Shown here: piece after piece, positions 17,645 through 26,276 of the stretch
Numbering within the stretch: the stretch's first letter is position 1
Layout: each line of letters opens with the position of its first letter
Assembly (NCBI RefSeq): GCF_022825805.1
Contig: NZ_JAJDWC010000079.1
Location: 1-52,782 of the forward strand
Direction: 5' to 3'
DNA length: 52,782 bases
From: Phaeobacter sp.
Lineage (GTDB): Bacteria; Pseudomonadota; Alphaproteobacteria; Rhodobacterales; Rhodobacteraceae
Position numbers and translations under genes: made by a program
The notes under the pieces: model-generated
What the model was told of the DNA's origin: nothing
The model's database searches: none
The model's input: the letters and a program-made list of their open reading frames with translations, nothing else

Positions 17645-19768
17645 TCAGCTCTGGCGGATCAGGTTCAGGATGTCTTGGGCCGCGTCGGGGATGTTGGTGC
17701 CGGGGCCGAAGATGGCTTTGACGCCGTTGTCGTAGAGGAACTGATAGTCCTGCTGCGGGATGACGCCGCCGCAGATCACGATGATGTCCTCAGCACCCTG
17801 CTCTTTCAGCGCCTTGACCAGCTGGGGGGCCAGGGTTTTGTGACCGGCGGCCTGGGACGAGATGCCGACCACATGCACATCGTTGTCGATGGCATCCTGT
17901 GCGGCCTCTTCCGGGGTCTGGAACAGGGGGCCGACGTCGACGTCAAAGCCGATGTCAGCAAAGGCAGTTGCGATCACCTTGGCGCCGCGGTCGTGGCCGT
18001 CCTGACCCATCTTGACCACCAGAAGCCGCGGGCGACGTCCCTCTGCCTCGGCAAAGTCCTCGATGGATTTCTGAATGGCGGCAAAGCCTTCGTCGCCCTC
18101 ATAGGCGGCGCCATAAACACCGGCGAGGGTTTTCACTTCGGCGCTGTGGCGGCCGAATTCCTTTTCCATTGCCATGCTGATCTCTCCGACAGAGGCGCGG
18201 GCGCGCGCGGCTTCGACTGCGGCTGCCAGAAGGTTGCCACCTTCCTTTGCGACGCGGGTCAGGGTGTCCAACGCGGCCTCGCAGGCGGCGCTGTCACGGT
18301 CTGCACGCAGCTGGTCCAGACGCGCGATCTGGCTTTCGCGGACGGCGACATTGTCGACATCCAGAATGTCGATCGGGTCTTCTTTTTCCTTGCGGTATTT
18401 GTTGACGCCGACGATCACCTCTTCGCCACGGTCGATCATCGCCTGACGGCGGGCCGCGCTTTCCTCGATGCGCAGTTTTGGCATCCCGGAGGCGACGGCT
18501 TTGGTCATGCCGCCCATCTCCTCGACCTCTTCCATCAGCGCCCAGGCCTTGTCCACCAGCTCGTTGGTGAGACTTTCGACATAGTAGGAACCGGCCAGCG
18601 GATCGACCACATTGGTGACACCTGTTTCCTCCTGCAGCACCAGCTGGGTGTTGCGGGCGATGCGGGCGGAGAAATCGGTGGGCAGCGCGATGGCTTCGTC
18701 CAGCGCGTTGGTGTGCAGCGACTGCGTGCCGCCCAGAACCGCGCTCATCGCTTCATAGGCGGTGCGCACCACGTTGTTGTAGGGGTCCTGCTCCTGCAGG
18801 GACACACCGGAGGTCTGGCAGTGGGTGCGCAGCATTTTGGAGCGGTCATTCTTGGCGCCAAAATCGGTCATCACGCGATGCCAGAGCGTGCGGGCGGCGC
18901 GCAGTTTGGCGATTTCCATGAAGAAATTCATGCCGATCGCAAAGAAGAACGACAGGCGGCCTGCGAATTTATCGACATCCATGCCCGCGTCCATCGCCGC
19001 GCGGACATATTCGCGCCCGTCTGCGAGGGTATAGGCCAGCTCCTGCACCAGGTTCGCACCGGCCTCCTGCATGTGGTAGCCAGAGATCGAGATGGAGTTG
19101 AACTTCGGCATCTCGTTGGAGGTGTAGTCAATGATGTCGGAAATGATCCGCATCGACGGCTCTGGTGGGTAGATATAGGTGTTGCGGACCATGAACTCCT
19201 TCAGAATGTCGTTCTGAATGGTGCCCGCCAGCAGGGATTTGTCGTGGCCCTGCTCTTCGCCGGCGACGATGAAATTCGCAAGGATCGGGATCACTGCGCC
19301 ATTCATCGTCATGGAGACCGACACCTGATCCAGCGGGATGCCGTCGAACAGAACCTTCATGTCCTCGACACTGTCGATGGCCACGCCGGCCTTGCCGACA
19401 TCGCCCACCACGCGCGGATGGTCACTGTCGTAGCCCCGGTGGGTGGCCAGATCGAAGGCAACAGAAACGCCCTGCTGACCGGCGGCCAGGTTGCGGCGGT
19501 AAAAGGCGTTGGATTCCTCGGCAGTTGAGAAACCCGCATATTGACGGATCGTCCAGGGGCGGCCCGCATACATCGTGGCCTTCACCCCGCGGGTGAAGGG
19601 GCCAAAGCCGGGCAGCGTGCCCATATGGGGCAGATCCTTGGTGTCCGCTTCGGTATAAAGCGGTTTGACGTCAATGCCTTCCAGCGTTTTCCAGGTCAGC
19701 GCATCCAGCGGGCGGCCGCGCAGTTCCTTTTCAGCGAGAGCCCGCCAATCGTCGGTTTTTGTCGTCAT
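17645..19768 (-). CDS. scpA: Methylmalonyl-CoA mutase
   Basis: This adenosylcobalamin enzyme converts (R)-methylmalonyl-CoA to succinyl-CoA, the last step of propionyl-CoA assimilation. The 707-residue single chain has the TIM-barrel substrate domain ([43 protein letters not shown]) and a C-terminal B12-binding domain with the axial-ligand motif DGHDRGA (about residue 590, D-x-H-x-x-G). Length matches single-gene mutases. It is the last gene of the minus-strand cluster and its start overlaps the end of the sulfotransferase-like gene by 38 nt. No methylmalonyl-CoA epimerase gene is in the window. Confidence 0.96.
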   Translation of the reverse strand: MTTKTDDWRALAEKELRGRPLDALTWKTLEGIDVKPLYTEADTKDLPHMGTLPGFGPFTRGVKATMYAGRPWTIRQYAGFSTAEESNAFYRRNLAAGQQGVSVAFDLATHRGYDSDHPRVVGDVGKAGVAIDSVEDMKVLFDGIPLDQVSVSMTMNGAVIPILANFIVAGEEQGHDKSLLAGTIQNDILKEFMVRNTYIYPPEPSMRIISDIIDYTSNEMPKFNSISISGYHMQEAGANLVQELAYTLADGREYVRAAMDAGMDVDKFAGRLSFFFAIGMNFFMEIAKLRAARTLWHRVMTDFGAKNDRSKMLRTHCQTSGVSLQEQDPYNNVVRTAYEAMSAVLGGTQSLHTNALDEAIALPTDFSARIARNTQLVLQEETGVTNVVDPLAGSYYVESLTNELVDKAWALMEEVEEMGGMTKAVASGMPKLRIEESAARRQAMIDRGEEVIVGVNKYRKEKEDPIDILDVDNVAVRESQIARLDQLRADRDSAACEAALDTLTRVAKEGGNLLAAAVEAARARASVGEISMAMEKEFGRHSAEVKTLAGVYGAAYEGDEGFAAIQKSIEDFAEAEGRRPRLLVVKMGQDGHDRGAKVIATAFADIGFDVDVGPLFQTPEEAAQDAIDNDVHVVGISSQAAGHKTLAPQLVKALKEQGAEDIIVICGGVIPQQDYQFLYDNGVKAIFGPGTNIPDAAQDILNLIRQS

Positions 19769-20858
19769 CGGGAGTTCCTCTTGTCAGGTCGAAGGAGCGC
19801 GGGTTCGAGCCCGCGGCTGTTTTGTCTTGTGCTGTGTTATCTAGCGCCGGGTTGTCTTGTTTCGGTGTGGTGGCTTCAGCGGGCGCAGATGGGCCCTGAT
19901 CCGCCAGCGGTTTGTCCGGATCGCGCACCAGATGGGCCAGGCCGTCGGCCCCTGCCTCCAACCACATCAGATCATCGGCATAAGCTTCGCGCAGCGCCGC
20001 GGTCTGAGCAGCATCGAAGGGATACCACCGGCCATCCCCCAGCGGTAAATCACTTGGCTGCAGGTCATTAGCCACGCCGACGTCCTGCGCCAACTGACGG
20101 CGCAGCTGTGGCAGGTCCGGGCCCTGGTTGCGGCTGTCGGCCAGGGTGACGCGCGGCAGGCGCTTGCCGGTGAGCTGTGCCAGCTGCACCTCCGGGCGGT
20201 CAGCAAAGACCTCATGCGGCATAACCCAGATGCGGGCCTGCGGCATGGCGCAGGCCAGATCGGTCAGCACATCACGCCAGCTGCGCGGATTGGCGGCGAT
20301 ATCGGCCAGTGTGTTCGCCAGTGTTTCTGCGGGTGTTTCTGCGGGTGTTTCAGCCAGTGTTTCCGAACGGGGCAGCGGGCGACCTGCCATCACTTGCGCC
20401 GCCAGCAAAGAGCCCCAGAACCGATCAGGGCTGCGGGTGTTGATCATCACGTCGCGCACCGCACCGTCAAAAGCCGCAGCAAAACGCGCCATCCGTTCCC
20501 CGGCCGCGGGATAGAGACTGCGGGCCTGCAGCAGATCACTGCGCCGTCCCAAAAGATCAGGATCGCAAATCAGCAGATCATCCGCACCGGTGGCGCGCGC
20601 TGCACTGAGCCGCAGTTTCAACCGGCCCTTGGCCCGCTGTGGCAGGCTGCGACGTCCGATGGCAACCGGTCCTGGCAGAATGCCATGCAGCAGCCCATCA
20701 CGGGTGTCCTGCCCGGCCCAGACCGCCAGACCAGCGCGCGCCAAAGCCGCATCATGGTGACGCAGGAAGGCCTGAAAATGGCCATTGGCACAACGATGTG
20801 CCCCGATATGCAGCATGACGTCCATTGCCAGATCCACTTCTGCCAGATCCACATCCAT
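19731..20858 (-). CDS. Sulfotransferase-like / conserved protein upstream of the mutase
   Basis: The conserved core begins [18 protein letters not shown], which resembles the 5'-PSB loop region of sulfotransferases (usually LHIGAHRTGTT-x-x-Q) but with the loop changed, so PAPS use is doubtful. Homologous proteins sit next to methylmalonyl-CoA mutase in Rhodobacterales. About 375 residues if started at 20858; ATG 20825 and ATG 20816 are alternatives nearer the conserved core, and the first residues come from a 15-nt duplication. Residues about 165-185 hold a five-fold 12-nt repeat. The C-terminal 50 residues are low-complexity and overlap the mutase start by 38 nt, suggesting coupled translation. 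Function unknown. Confidence 0.7.
   Translation of the reverse strand: MDVDLAEVDLAMDVMLHIGAHRCANGHFQAFLRHHDAALARAGLAVWAGQDTRDGLLHGILPGPVAIGRRSLPQRAKGRLKLRLSAARATGADDLLICDPDLLGRRSDLLQARSLYPAAGERMARFAAAFDGAVRDVMINTRSPDRFWGSLLAAQVMAGRPLPRSETLAETPAETPAETLANTLADIAANPRSWRDVLTDLACAMPQARIWVMPHEVFADRPEVQLAQLTGKRLPRVTLADSRNQGPDLPQLRRQLAQDVGVANDLQPSDLPLGDGRWYPFDAAQTAALREAYADDLMWLEAGADGLAHLVRDPDKPLADQGPSAPAEATTPKQDNPALDNTAQDKTAAGSNPRSFDLTRGTPDDDKNRRLAGSR
20301..20360. repeat. In-frame tandem repeat, 12 nt, five units
   Basis: Read on the plus strand: ATCGGCCAGTGT, GTTCGCCAGTGT, TTCTGCGGGTGT (twice) and TTCAGCCAGTGT. The exact 12-nt period keeps the sulfotransferase-like frame and encodes repeated TLAE/TPAE units. 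Confidence 0.92.
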
Positions 20859-21159
20859 ATAGGCGCTGACCGCAGCAGCGCCCTTCTGGATGCATTGTCT
20901 CACAGGCGCACTGACAAAGTGGTTAATGCCGCGGGCGTGGCAATCGCCCTGCCATGCAACAGGTCGCAGCACAGGCAGAACAGAGGGGGTGCCAGACAGG
21001 GTGCCAGGCAGGGCATCCTGTGCACGCGCCAACAGAGGAGCCGACAGAACAGCTGTGCGGGCAGCCGAGGGAGCAGCGGGGGATTTTTTTGACGCAGGGG
21101 TCTGTTTCCCCATCGAAATCTGGGCGGCGCCACATATATTCGACTGTACAGGAGAAACG

Positions 21160-21807
21160 ATGAAAAAACTGTCTGTCTTTAGAAAATCCGGTGCGGCTGA
21201 GGTGGCGGCGAGCGATGATGGCCGCGTGCAGCGGGGCCCACGCCCCCTCTCGGCACCTGTTGCGGATCGCGCTTCGGCGCCTGTCCCTGCTCCCGCCCGC
21301 GCGGATGCTGGACCACGGCCCGGTGCTGGACCACGACGTCGCGCGATGTTGATTGCGGGGCTGGCGACCCTGCTTGCGGTCATGCCCATGGCGCGTGGCG
21401 GCAAGGCGGTCGCGCAGGAAAGCACCGATGACACCGCCACGCTGGAGCAGTTGATCCAGACAGGCGACACGGTTGACCTGGCGGATCTGACCTGGGTGCG
21501 GCGGCCGATCGTGGTCTTCGCCGACAGCCCGGCTGATCCCCGGTTCCAGGAACAGATGGACCGGCTGCGCGAGGGTGCGCAGGAATTGCTCGACCGCGAT
21601 GTCACTGTGTTGGTGGACACCGACCCCAGCATCAAATCCGCCTTGCGGACCAAGCTGCGGCCCCGGGGCTTCATGCTGGTGCTGATTGGCAAAGATGGGC
21701 AGGTGAAACTGCGCAAGCCGCAGCCCTGGACCGTGCGCGAGCTGAGCCGTACCATCGACAAGATGCCGATGCGGCTGCGCGAAGTGGAAGAGCGGCGCGG
21801 CAGCTGA
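21160..21807 (+). CDS. DUF4174 domain-containing protein
   Basis: The C-terminal half (about 115-205) matches DUF4174: RRPIVVFADSPADPRFQEQ, LLDRDVTVLVDTDP, LRPRGFMLVLIGKDGQVKLR. The fold resembles thioredoxin but lacks active cysteines; function is unknown. A hydrophobic segment (about 63-80) is probably a signal or anchor. The 215-residue start at 21160 has a good site (AGGAGAAACG), which gives an unusual Ala/Pro/Arg-rich 60-residue extension before the signal; ATG 21346 would start directly at the signal. The extension contains a near-duplicate of about 17 nt. It is the only plus-strand gene inside the pcc-mutase cluster and faces the lipoprotein gene. Confidence 0.83.
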   Translation: MKKLSVFRKSGAAEVAASDDGRVQRGPRPLSAPVADRASAPVPAPARADAGPRPGAGPRRRAMLIAGLATLLAVMPMARGGKAVAQESTDDTATLEQLIQTGDTVDLADLTWVRRPIVVFADSPADPRFQEQMDRLREGAQELLDRDVTVLVDTDPSIKSALRTKLRPRGFMLVLIGKDGQVKLRKPQPWTVRELSRTIDKMPMRLREVEERRGS

Positions 21808-21817
21808 TCCCACAGCT

Positions 21818-21833
21818 GACCCCATGTGGGGTC
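21818..21833. terminator. Convergent-gene hairpin
   Basis: GACCCCA and TGGGGTC form a perfect 7-bp stem with a 2-nt centre, between the DUF4174 and lipoprotein stops. No T-run follows on either strand, so this is a weak terminator call. Confidence 0.35.
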
Positions 21834-21889
21834 GGCCGGATCGCCCCCCACCTGAGGGACCTGCAGATCAACCAACACAGCGCCCGCCA

Positions 21890-22420
21890 TCACCAGACAT
21901 TCCCGCTGCGGGCGTAGAACACACGCCGGTTGCTCCGGTCCACCACCGCCAGAAACGGGGTGACAGGATCATAGATCAGCACAGAGCTCTGATCGACCAG
22001 AGCCTTGAGATACACATCGCTGACCGGATCGAGCATGCAGTCCTTGCCGACGATGCCCGCGCGCACGATATCCTTGCCGCGCGCCTCGTCGCTGTTCACC
22101 ACCTGCAGCGACACCGTATCTGGGGAGAGACCGGCCACTTCAAACGCCACCGGCCTGCCATTGTCGAGATGGCGCAGCCCGGCGCGGACCGAACGGGCCT
22201 TGGCCAGACGGGAGGAAATGCGCGTCGCCTTGATCTCGAAGACACCGGCGGCGCAGTTGCGACGGGAGAAGAAATACTCTGTCTCCCCCAGCTGCACCCA
22301 ATCGGCCAGCGAGGCGCGAGTCGCCGCCTCGTCCTGCAACGCGCAGCCCGCCAGCCCCAAGAGGGCCAGCGTTGCGACGGCCCGACGGGCCATCCCGAGA
22401 TATTGCTGCGCGATGCTCAT
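21890..22420 (-). CDS. Putative lipoprotein downstream of pccA
   Basis: The 176-residue product has a signal peptide with a lipobox (LLGLAGCAL, Cys about residue 26). The mature part has two more cysteines (RRNCAAG, KDCML) that could pair, and strands such as VFYARSGNVW at the end. No known domain is evident. It starts nine bases after pccA and is surely co-transcribed with it. Similar proteins sit at this place in Rhodobacterales pcc clusters, but a link to propionyl-CoA metabolism is unproven. Confidence 0.8.
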   Translation of the reverse strand: MSIAQQYLGMARRAVATLALLGLAGCALQDEAATRASLADWVQLGETEYFFSRRNCAAGVFEIKATRISSRLAKARSVRAGLRHLDNGRPVAFEVAGLSPDTVSLQVVNSDEARGKDIVRAGIVGKDCMLDPVSDVYLKALVDQSSVLIYDPVTPFLAVVDRSNRRVFYARSGNVW

Positions 22421-22429
22421 GCACGTCGT

Positions 22430-24475
22430 TTACTCGAATTCCATGATCACTTCGTCAACGGCCAGGCTGTCACCGGCGGCCGCATTGATGGCACTGACCA
22501 CACCTTTACGCTCGGCGCGCAGGATGTTCTCCATCTTCATGGCTTCGATGGTGCAGAGCGCCTGCCCCTCCTGGACCTCCTGGCCGACCTCGACCTCCAG
22601 CTTCACCACCAGACCCGGCATCGGGCACAGCAGCATCTTAGAGGTATCTGGCGGCAGTTTCTCCGGCATCAGCTTGGCCAGTTCGGCCTGACGCGGGGTC
22701 CGCACATGGACCTTCAGATCCGCGCCGCGTGACCGGATGCGGAACCCACCGGAGATTTTGCCGACCTTCAGAACCAGCGGGCTGCCATCGACCTCCAGAT
22801 GGGCGAGTTGATCACCCGGCGTCCAATCCGAGGTCACGCGCAGCGCGCCCCCATCGGCAAAGGACACGGTCGAGCCGTCGCGATCCGCCGCGATGGAAAC
22901 CGCGTGCTCCTGCCCCTGCAGGCTGACGACCCATTCGGTGCCGACCTTGCGTTCGTGGTTGTCCATCCGGCCTGACACGCGTGTGCGGCGGATTTCAGCA
23001 ACCCGGTGCATGGCCGCGCAGGCTGCCGCGACCCGGCGCAGATCACTGTCTGGCAGCACCACGCCTTCGAAGCCATCGGGGTATTCTTCGGCGATGAAGG
23101 CTGTGGTCATCTCACCAGAGATGAATTTCGGATGATCCATCACCGCAGCCACAAATGGCAGGTTGTGACCGATGCCTTCCACCTCAAAACTGTCGAGCGC
23201 GACGCGCATGGCCTCGATCGCCTTGTCACGGGTCGGACCCCAGGTGCACAGCTTGGCGATCATCGGGTCGTAATACATGGAGATTTCGCCGCCTTCATAG
23301 ACGCCGGTGTCATTGCGCACAGCCGTGTCGCCAGTGGGGGTGTCGCCATGCCAGACATTGTTGTCCACCATCGGGCCAGCAGCCACCTCCATCGGCGGGC
23401 GATAGCGGGTGAGACGCCCAATCGAGGGCAGGAAGTTGCGATAGGGATCTTCGGCATACAGACGGTTTTCGATGGCCCAGCCGTTCAGTTGCACGTCTTC
23501 TTGCGCGATGCTCAGCGGCTCGCCATTGGCGACGCGGATCATCTGTTCCACCAGATCGACACCGGTGATCAGCTCGGTCACGGGGTGTTCCACCTGCAGG
23601 CGGGTGTTCATTTCAAGGAAGTAGAAGTTCTTCTCCCCGTCGACGATGAATTCCACAGTGCCCGCAGAGGCATAGCCAACGGCCTTGGCCAGCGCGACCG
23701 ATTGTTCGCCCATCGCGCGGCGGGTTTCTTCGTCCAGGAAGGGGCTTGGCGCTTCTTCGACGACCTTCTGGTTGCGGCGCTGGATGGAGCATTCGCGCTC
23801 GCCCAGGTAGATGCCATTGCCATGGGCGTCACACAGCACCTGAATTTCGATGTGGCGCGGTTGCGTCACGAATTTCTCGATGAAGATCCGGTCATCGCCA
23901 AAGGAGTTTGCCGCCTCGTTTTTGGAGGACTGAAACCCTTCGCGGGCCTCGTCGTCGTTCCAAGCGATGCGCATGCCCTTGCCACCACCACCAGCGGAGG
24001 CTTTGATCATCACCGGATAGCCGATCTCGTTGGAGATTTTCACCGCCTCTTCGGCGTCTTCGATCAGGCCCATGTAGCCGGGAACGGTGCTGACACCGGC
24101 CTCTTGGGCGATTTTCTTGGAGGTGATCTTGTCCCCCATCGCTTCGATTGCGCCCTTGGGCGGGCCGACGAAGGCCACGCCTGCGGCCTCCAGCGCCTCG
24201 GCGAATTTGGCGTTTTCCGACAGGAAGCCATAGCCCGGATGCACGGCCTGCGCGCCCGAGGATTTGATCGCCTCCATCACCTTGTCGATGACGATGTAGG
24301 ACTGATTGGCTGGTGGCGGGCCGATGTGGACCGCTTCATCCGCCATTTGCACATGCAGGGACTGTTTGTCCGCGTCAGAATAAATCGCGACGGTTTTGAT
24401 ACCCATCTTGCGGGCGGTCTTGATGACGCGGCAGGCGATCTCGCCCCGGTTGGCGATCAGGATCTTGTCAAACAT
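22430..24475 (-). CDS. pccA: Propionyl-CoA carboxylase, biotin-carboxylase/BCCP (alpha) subunit
   Basis: With PccB this subunit carboxylates propionyl-CoA to (S)-methylmalonyl-CoA using ATP and bicarbonate. The 681-residue protein starts MFDKILIANRGEIACRV, then has the ATP-grasp carboxylase domain with ASAGGGGKGMRIAW (about 157-170), ERECSIQRRNQKVVEE and EMNTRLQVEHPVTE, a BT/linker region and a C-terminal biotinyl domain with EAMKMEN (Lys about 647). All key residues are present. Its own promoter should lie in 24476-24557, because a strong terminator separates it from the gene upstream. Confidence 0.97.
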   Translation of the reverse strand: MFDKILIANRGEIACRVIKTARKMGIKTVAIYSDADKQSLHVQMADEAVHIGPPPANQSYIVIDKVMEAIKSSGAQAVHPGYGFLSENAKFAEALEAAGVAFVGPPKGAIEAMGDKITSKKIAQEAGVSTVPGYMGLIEDAEEAVKISNEIGYPVMIKASAGGGGKGMRIAWNDDEAREGFQSSKNEAANSFGDDRIFIEKFVTQPRHIEIQVLCDAHGNGIYLGERECSIQRRNQKVVEEAPSPFLDEETRRAMGEQSVALAKAVGYASAGTVEFIVDGEKNFYFLEMNTRLQVEHPVTELITGVDLVEQMIRVANGEPLSIAQEDVQLNGWAIENRLYAEDPYRNFLPSIGRLTRYRPPMEVAAGPMVDNNVWHGDTPTGDTAVRNDTGVYEGGEISMYYDPMIAKLCTWGPTRDKAIEAMRVALDSFEVEGIGHNLPFVAAVMDHPKFISGEMTTAFIAEEYPDGFEGVVLPDSDLRRVAAACAAMHRVAEIRRTRVSGRMDNHERKVGTEWVVSLQGQEHAVSIAADRDGSTVSFADGGALRVTSDWTPGDQLAHLEVDGSPLVLKVGKISGGFRIRSRGADLKVHVRTPRQAELAKLMPEKLPPDTSKMLLCPMPGLVVKLEVEVGQEVQEGQALCTIEAMKMENILRAERKGVVSAINAAAGDSLAVDEVIMEFE

Positions 24476-24557
24476 AGGAAGTCCCTTGTCTTGGCTGGGT
24501 CGGATGATCTTGGGCCGGATGCGGCGGCTGCTGCCCCGGGCCCAAAGTTACGAGGCA

Positions 24558-24601
24558 CACGAAAAACGGCTGCGCCAGGAGAGCCCTGATGCGCAGCCGT
24601 T
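24558..24601 (-). terminator. Rho-independent terminator between the 67-aa lipoprotein gene and pccA
   Basis: On the minus strand AACGGCTGCGC (24591-24601) pairs perfectly with GCGCAGCCGTT (24565-24575) around a 15-nt loop and is followed by TTTCG, giving a run of five T. It should end the transcript of the upstream gene before pccA. Confidence 0.83.
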
Positions 24602-24607
24602 CTGGTC

Positions 24608-24707
24608 GTGCGAAATGTCGTGTGAGATGTCAGATCTGCAGCCGTGCCTGTTTGCTTGGCAACTTGGCCTGGGCGATTGGCAGCGTGGCCTGCGCGCTTA
24701 GCAGCGG
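24608..24707. repeat. Two short tandem repeats downstream of the 67-aa lipoprotein gene
   Basis: GTGCGAAATGTC and GTGTGAGATGTC are adjacent 12-nt copies (24608-24631). Then 24654-24674 and 24675-24695 are two 21-nt copies sharing the frame G-x-TTGGCA...TGGCCTG-x-GC, and a partial third copy (GCTTAGCAGCGG) runs through the stop codon of the lipoprotein gene at 24698. Confidence 0.65.
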
Positions 24708-24901
24708 CTGGGGTTTTCCTTACAGAAGATGACATTGGCCGCAGCGCCAACTGCGGCGCCGGTGACGAGATTACCGTCCAAGAGCGCCGAACCAAGCGCC
24801 CCGGCACCGGCACCATAGACCACCTGTTCGCCAGTGGTGTCGCCGCAAGCGACGAGGGTCGAACACAGGGCGAGCGCCGCAAGAATGGGTTTTGCCTGCA
24901 T
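24698..24901 (-). CDS. Small glycine-zipper lipoprotein
   Basis: The 67-residue product has a signal peptide with lipobox (LCSTLVACGD, Cys about 19) and a mature part dominated by a Gly/Ala zipper (GAGAGALGSALL, GAAVGAAANV), as in YMGG-type small membrane-inserting lipoproteins. Two C-terminal cysteines (FCKENPSRC) are unusual and could pair. AAAGGATCTC-type purine-rich sequence precedes the ATG. Function unknown; it sits between the conserved hypothetical genes and pccA, and homologues occupy the same place in related genomes. Confidence 0.8.
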   Translation of the reverse strand: MQAKPILAALALCSTLVACGDTTGEQVVYGAGAGALGSALLDGNLVTGAAVGAAANVIFCKENPSRC

Positions 24902-25417
24902 GAAAGAGATCCTTTGTTGTTTGTCTGCGTGCTGGAGCCAGGTTTTGACGCTGGGTTTAGCAAAGACAATACATCGGAGTTTCGAGGCAATTTATGCGCG
25001 GGAGCCTGCCAAAGACTGGGGGGCAATTGGCAAGCTTCCGCCTTTGCATCTGCGGAAACCACAGACAGGCTGCGATTGGGGCGGCAGGCCTGTCCATTGA
25101 CCTTCCCGACTGGACGAAGAGGTTGGGCCAGATGCAAGACAGCCAGAGGCAAGACACACTGTGCTGTCTTCATCAGCATGCACGCTGTTTGACGCGGGGC
25201 CAGCCTGTGGTGGGCAAACCCATCAGATCGGGCGGGAACTCGCGCAAATTGATCATCTACCTGCAAAAACACGCCGATGCGGCCAGATGTATCGGTCGCA
25301 CCAGCCAGAGGCCGAGGACCCGCACTGGACCAAGCGCTGACATCAGACATCGCCGCTGCCACCTGCCCTTTGGCAGCTGGTGCGCGCTCCGCCTGATATG
25401 TCAGCGCAGCCGTCATG
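24902..25417. other. About 515 bp without a convincing gene
   Basis: A minus-strand frame opens two bases after the next upstream gene (ATG at about 25413) and stays open far beyond this stretch, but it has weak third-position GC preference, no recognisable motif, and runs through the 67-aa lipoprotein gene in another frame. I see no terminator, RNA gene or repeat family here. Promoter elements for the lipoprotein gene are expected near 24902-25000 but are not distinct. Confidence 0.4.
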
Positions 25418-25774
25418 TTACAGCCGCCCGCCGTCGAAGGCTTCGGGAAACGACAACTGCGCCACGGCAACGTCGATCACCAGAAACGCCTCATAGCTTG
25501 CCGGATCAAACGGATCTTCTGCGGCCACGACCTCGCGGCCAAACAACCAGCTGAGCCGCCCGGCATCGAGATTGCCGCGCTCAAACGGTTGGTCGCCAAA
25601 GTTCTCCCACAGCGCCTGCATGAAACCGGCATCAGCGCGACGGTCCGCCGGGCGGCGATCCCGGAAGCGTTCACGCTGCGTGATGGGTGTCACCCCTTTG
25701 GGATTGGGGCGGCGAATGGTGAATTGGAAATCGGTGCCCGGCAGTCGGCCGGGAAATCCGCGGTGCTTTAGCAT
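25418..25774 (-). CDS. Conserved hypothetical protein of the pcc cluster
   Basis: The 118-residue product has no signal peptide and no known domain. It begins MLKHRGFPGRLPGTDFQFT and has a basic, Arg/Pro-rich first half (TIRRPNPKGVTPITQRERF) and an acidic second half (EDPFDPASYEAFLVIDVA). The pattern suggests a small soluble protein. GGAGGCACCACC lies before the ATG. In related genomes similar proteins lie between pccB and pccA, so its position is probably conserved; its job is unknown. Confidence 0.72.
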   Translation of the reverse strand: MLKHRGFPGRLPGTDFQFTIRRPNPKGVTPITQRERFRDRRPADRRADAGFMQALWENFGDQPFERGNLDAGRLSWLFGREVVAAEDPFDPASYEAFLVIDVAVAQLSFPEAFDGGRL

Positions 25775-25843
25775 GGTGGTGCCTCCTGTCCGGCACCCCG
25801 CGGAACGGTGGAATCCGGCCGCAGGGCCGGACCCCTGAAGTGA

Positions 25844-25984
25844 TTACTTGAACTTGCCGGTGTGGGTTGGCTCGACCGAAATCGGCTCTGGGTCGACAAC
25901 GATGTATTCTTCTTCCTGGCTGGCGCAGGCTGCGACGGCAGCGAGAAGACCCGCGAGGGCCATGAATTTAATGCTCTTGGACAT
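25844..25984 (-). CDS. 46-residue putative lipoprotein
   Basis: A very small gene: MSKSIKFMALAGLLAAVAAC is a compact signal peptide with lipobox (VAAC, Cys 20), followed by an acidic 26-residue mature part (SQEEEYIVVDPEPISVEP) ending THTGKFK. CAGGAGACAGAA precedes the ATG at a normal distance, and codon use fits the neighbours. It lies about 70 nt upstream of the 118-residue hypothetical and is probably co-transcribed with it. Function unknown. Confidence 0.8.
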   Translation of the reverse strand: MSKSIKFMALAGLLAAVAACASQEEEYIVVDPEPISVEPTHTGKFK

Positions 25985-26276
25985 TTCTGTCTCCTGTTTG
26001 TTTTTCCGAAACCTGCGAACGGTCGCACCGCCGCTGGGCTCATCCTCAATGTGCAGACCCCTGTCCCAGGGTCCGGTGCAACCCTAGCGAAGCCTGGGGC
26101 GATTGCACATGGCAAAGCGGATGCAGCGTGAAATTCCGCCGATGCCGCTGCAAAAAAGCGCCAGTTGGGGGCGATCGTTGCTGACTTGGCGTGGCTTGAA
26201 CGCTGAGTGGGACGAGCCGGTGCGCAGATCCCTGCGTGGTTTTGGTTGCGGTGGTCTGTGTGAGGGTGCGGTGACA

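Noticed and set aside
17675-19528. 617-codon plus-strand open frame across the mutase gene
   Set aside because: Antisense to methylmalonyl-CoA mutase; translation is His/Asp/Gly-rich without motifs. Similar antisense frames over pccA, pccB, proS, betA and betB were rejected for the same reason.
24457-25413. Minus-strand frame of over 300 codons starting two bases after the 118-residue hypothetical gene
   Set aside because: The start position is attractive, but codon third-position GC is weak, no motif is seen, and it overlaps the glycine-zipper lipoprotein gene and its terminator in another frame.
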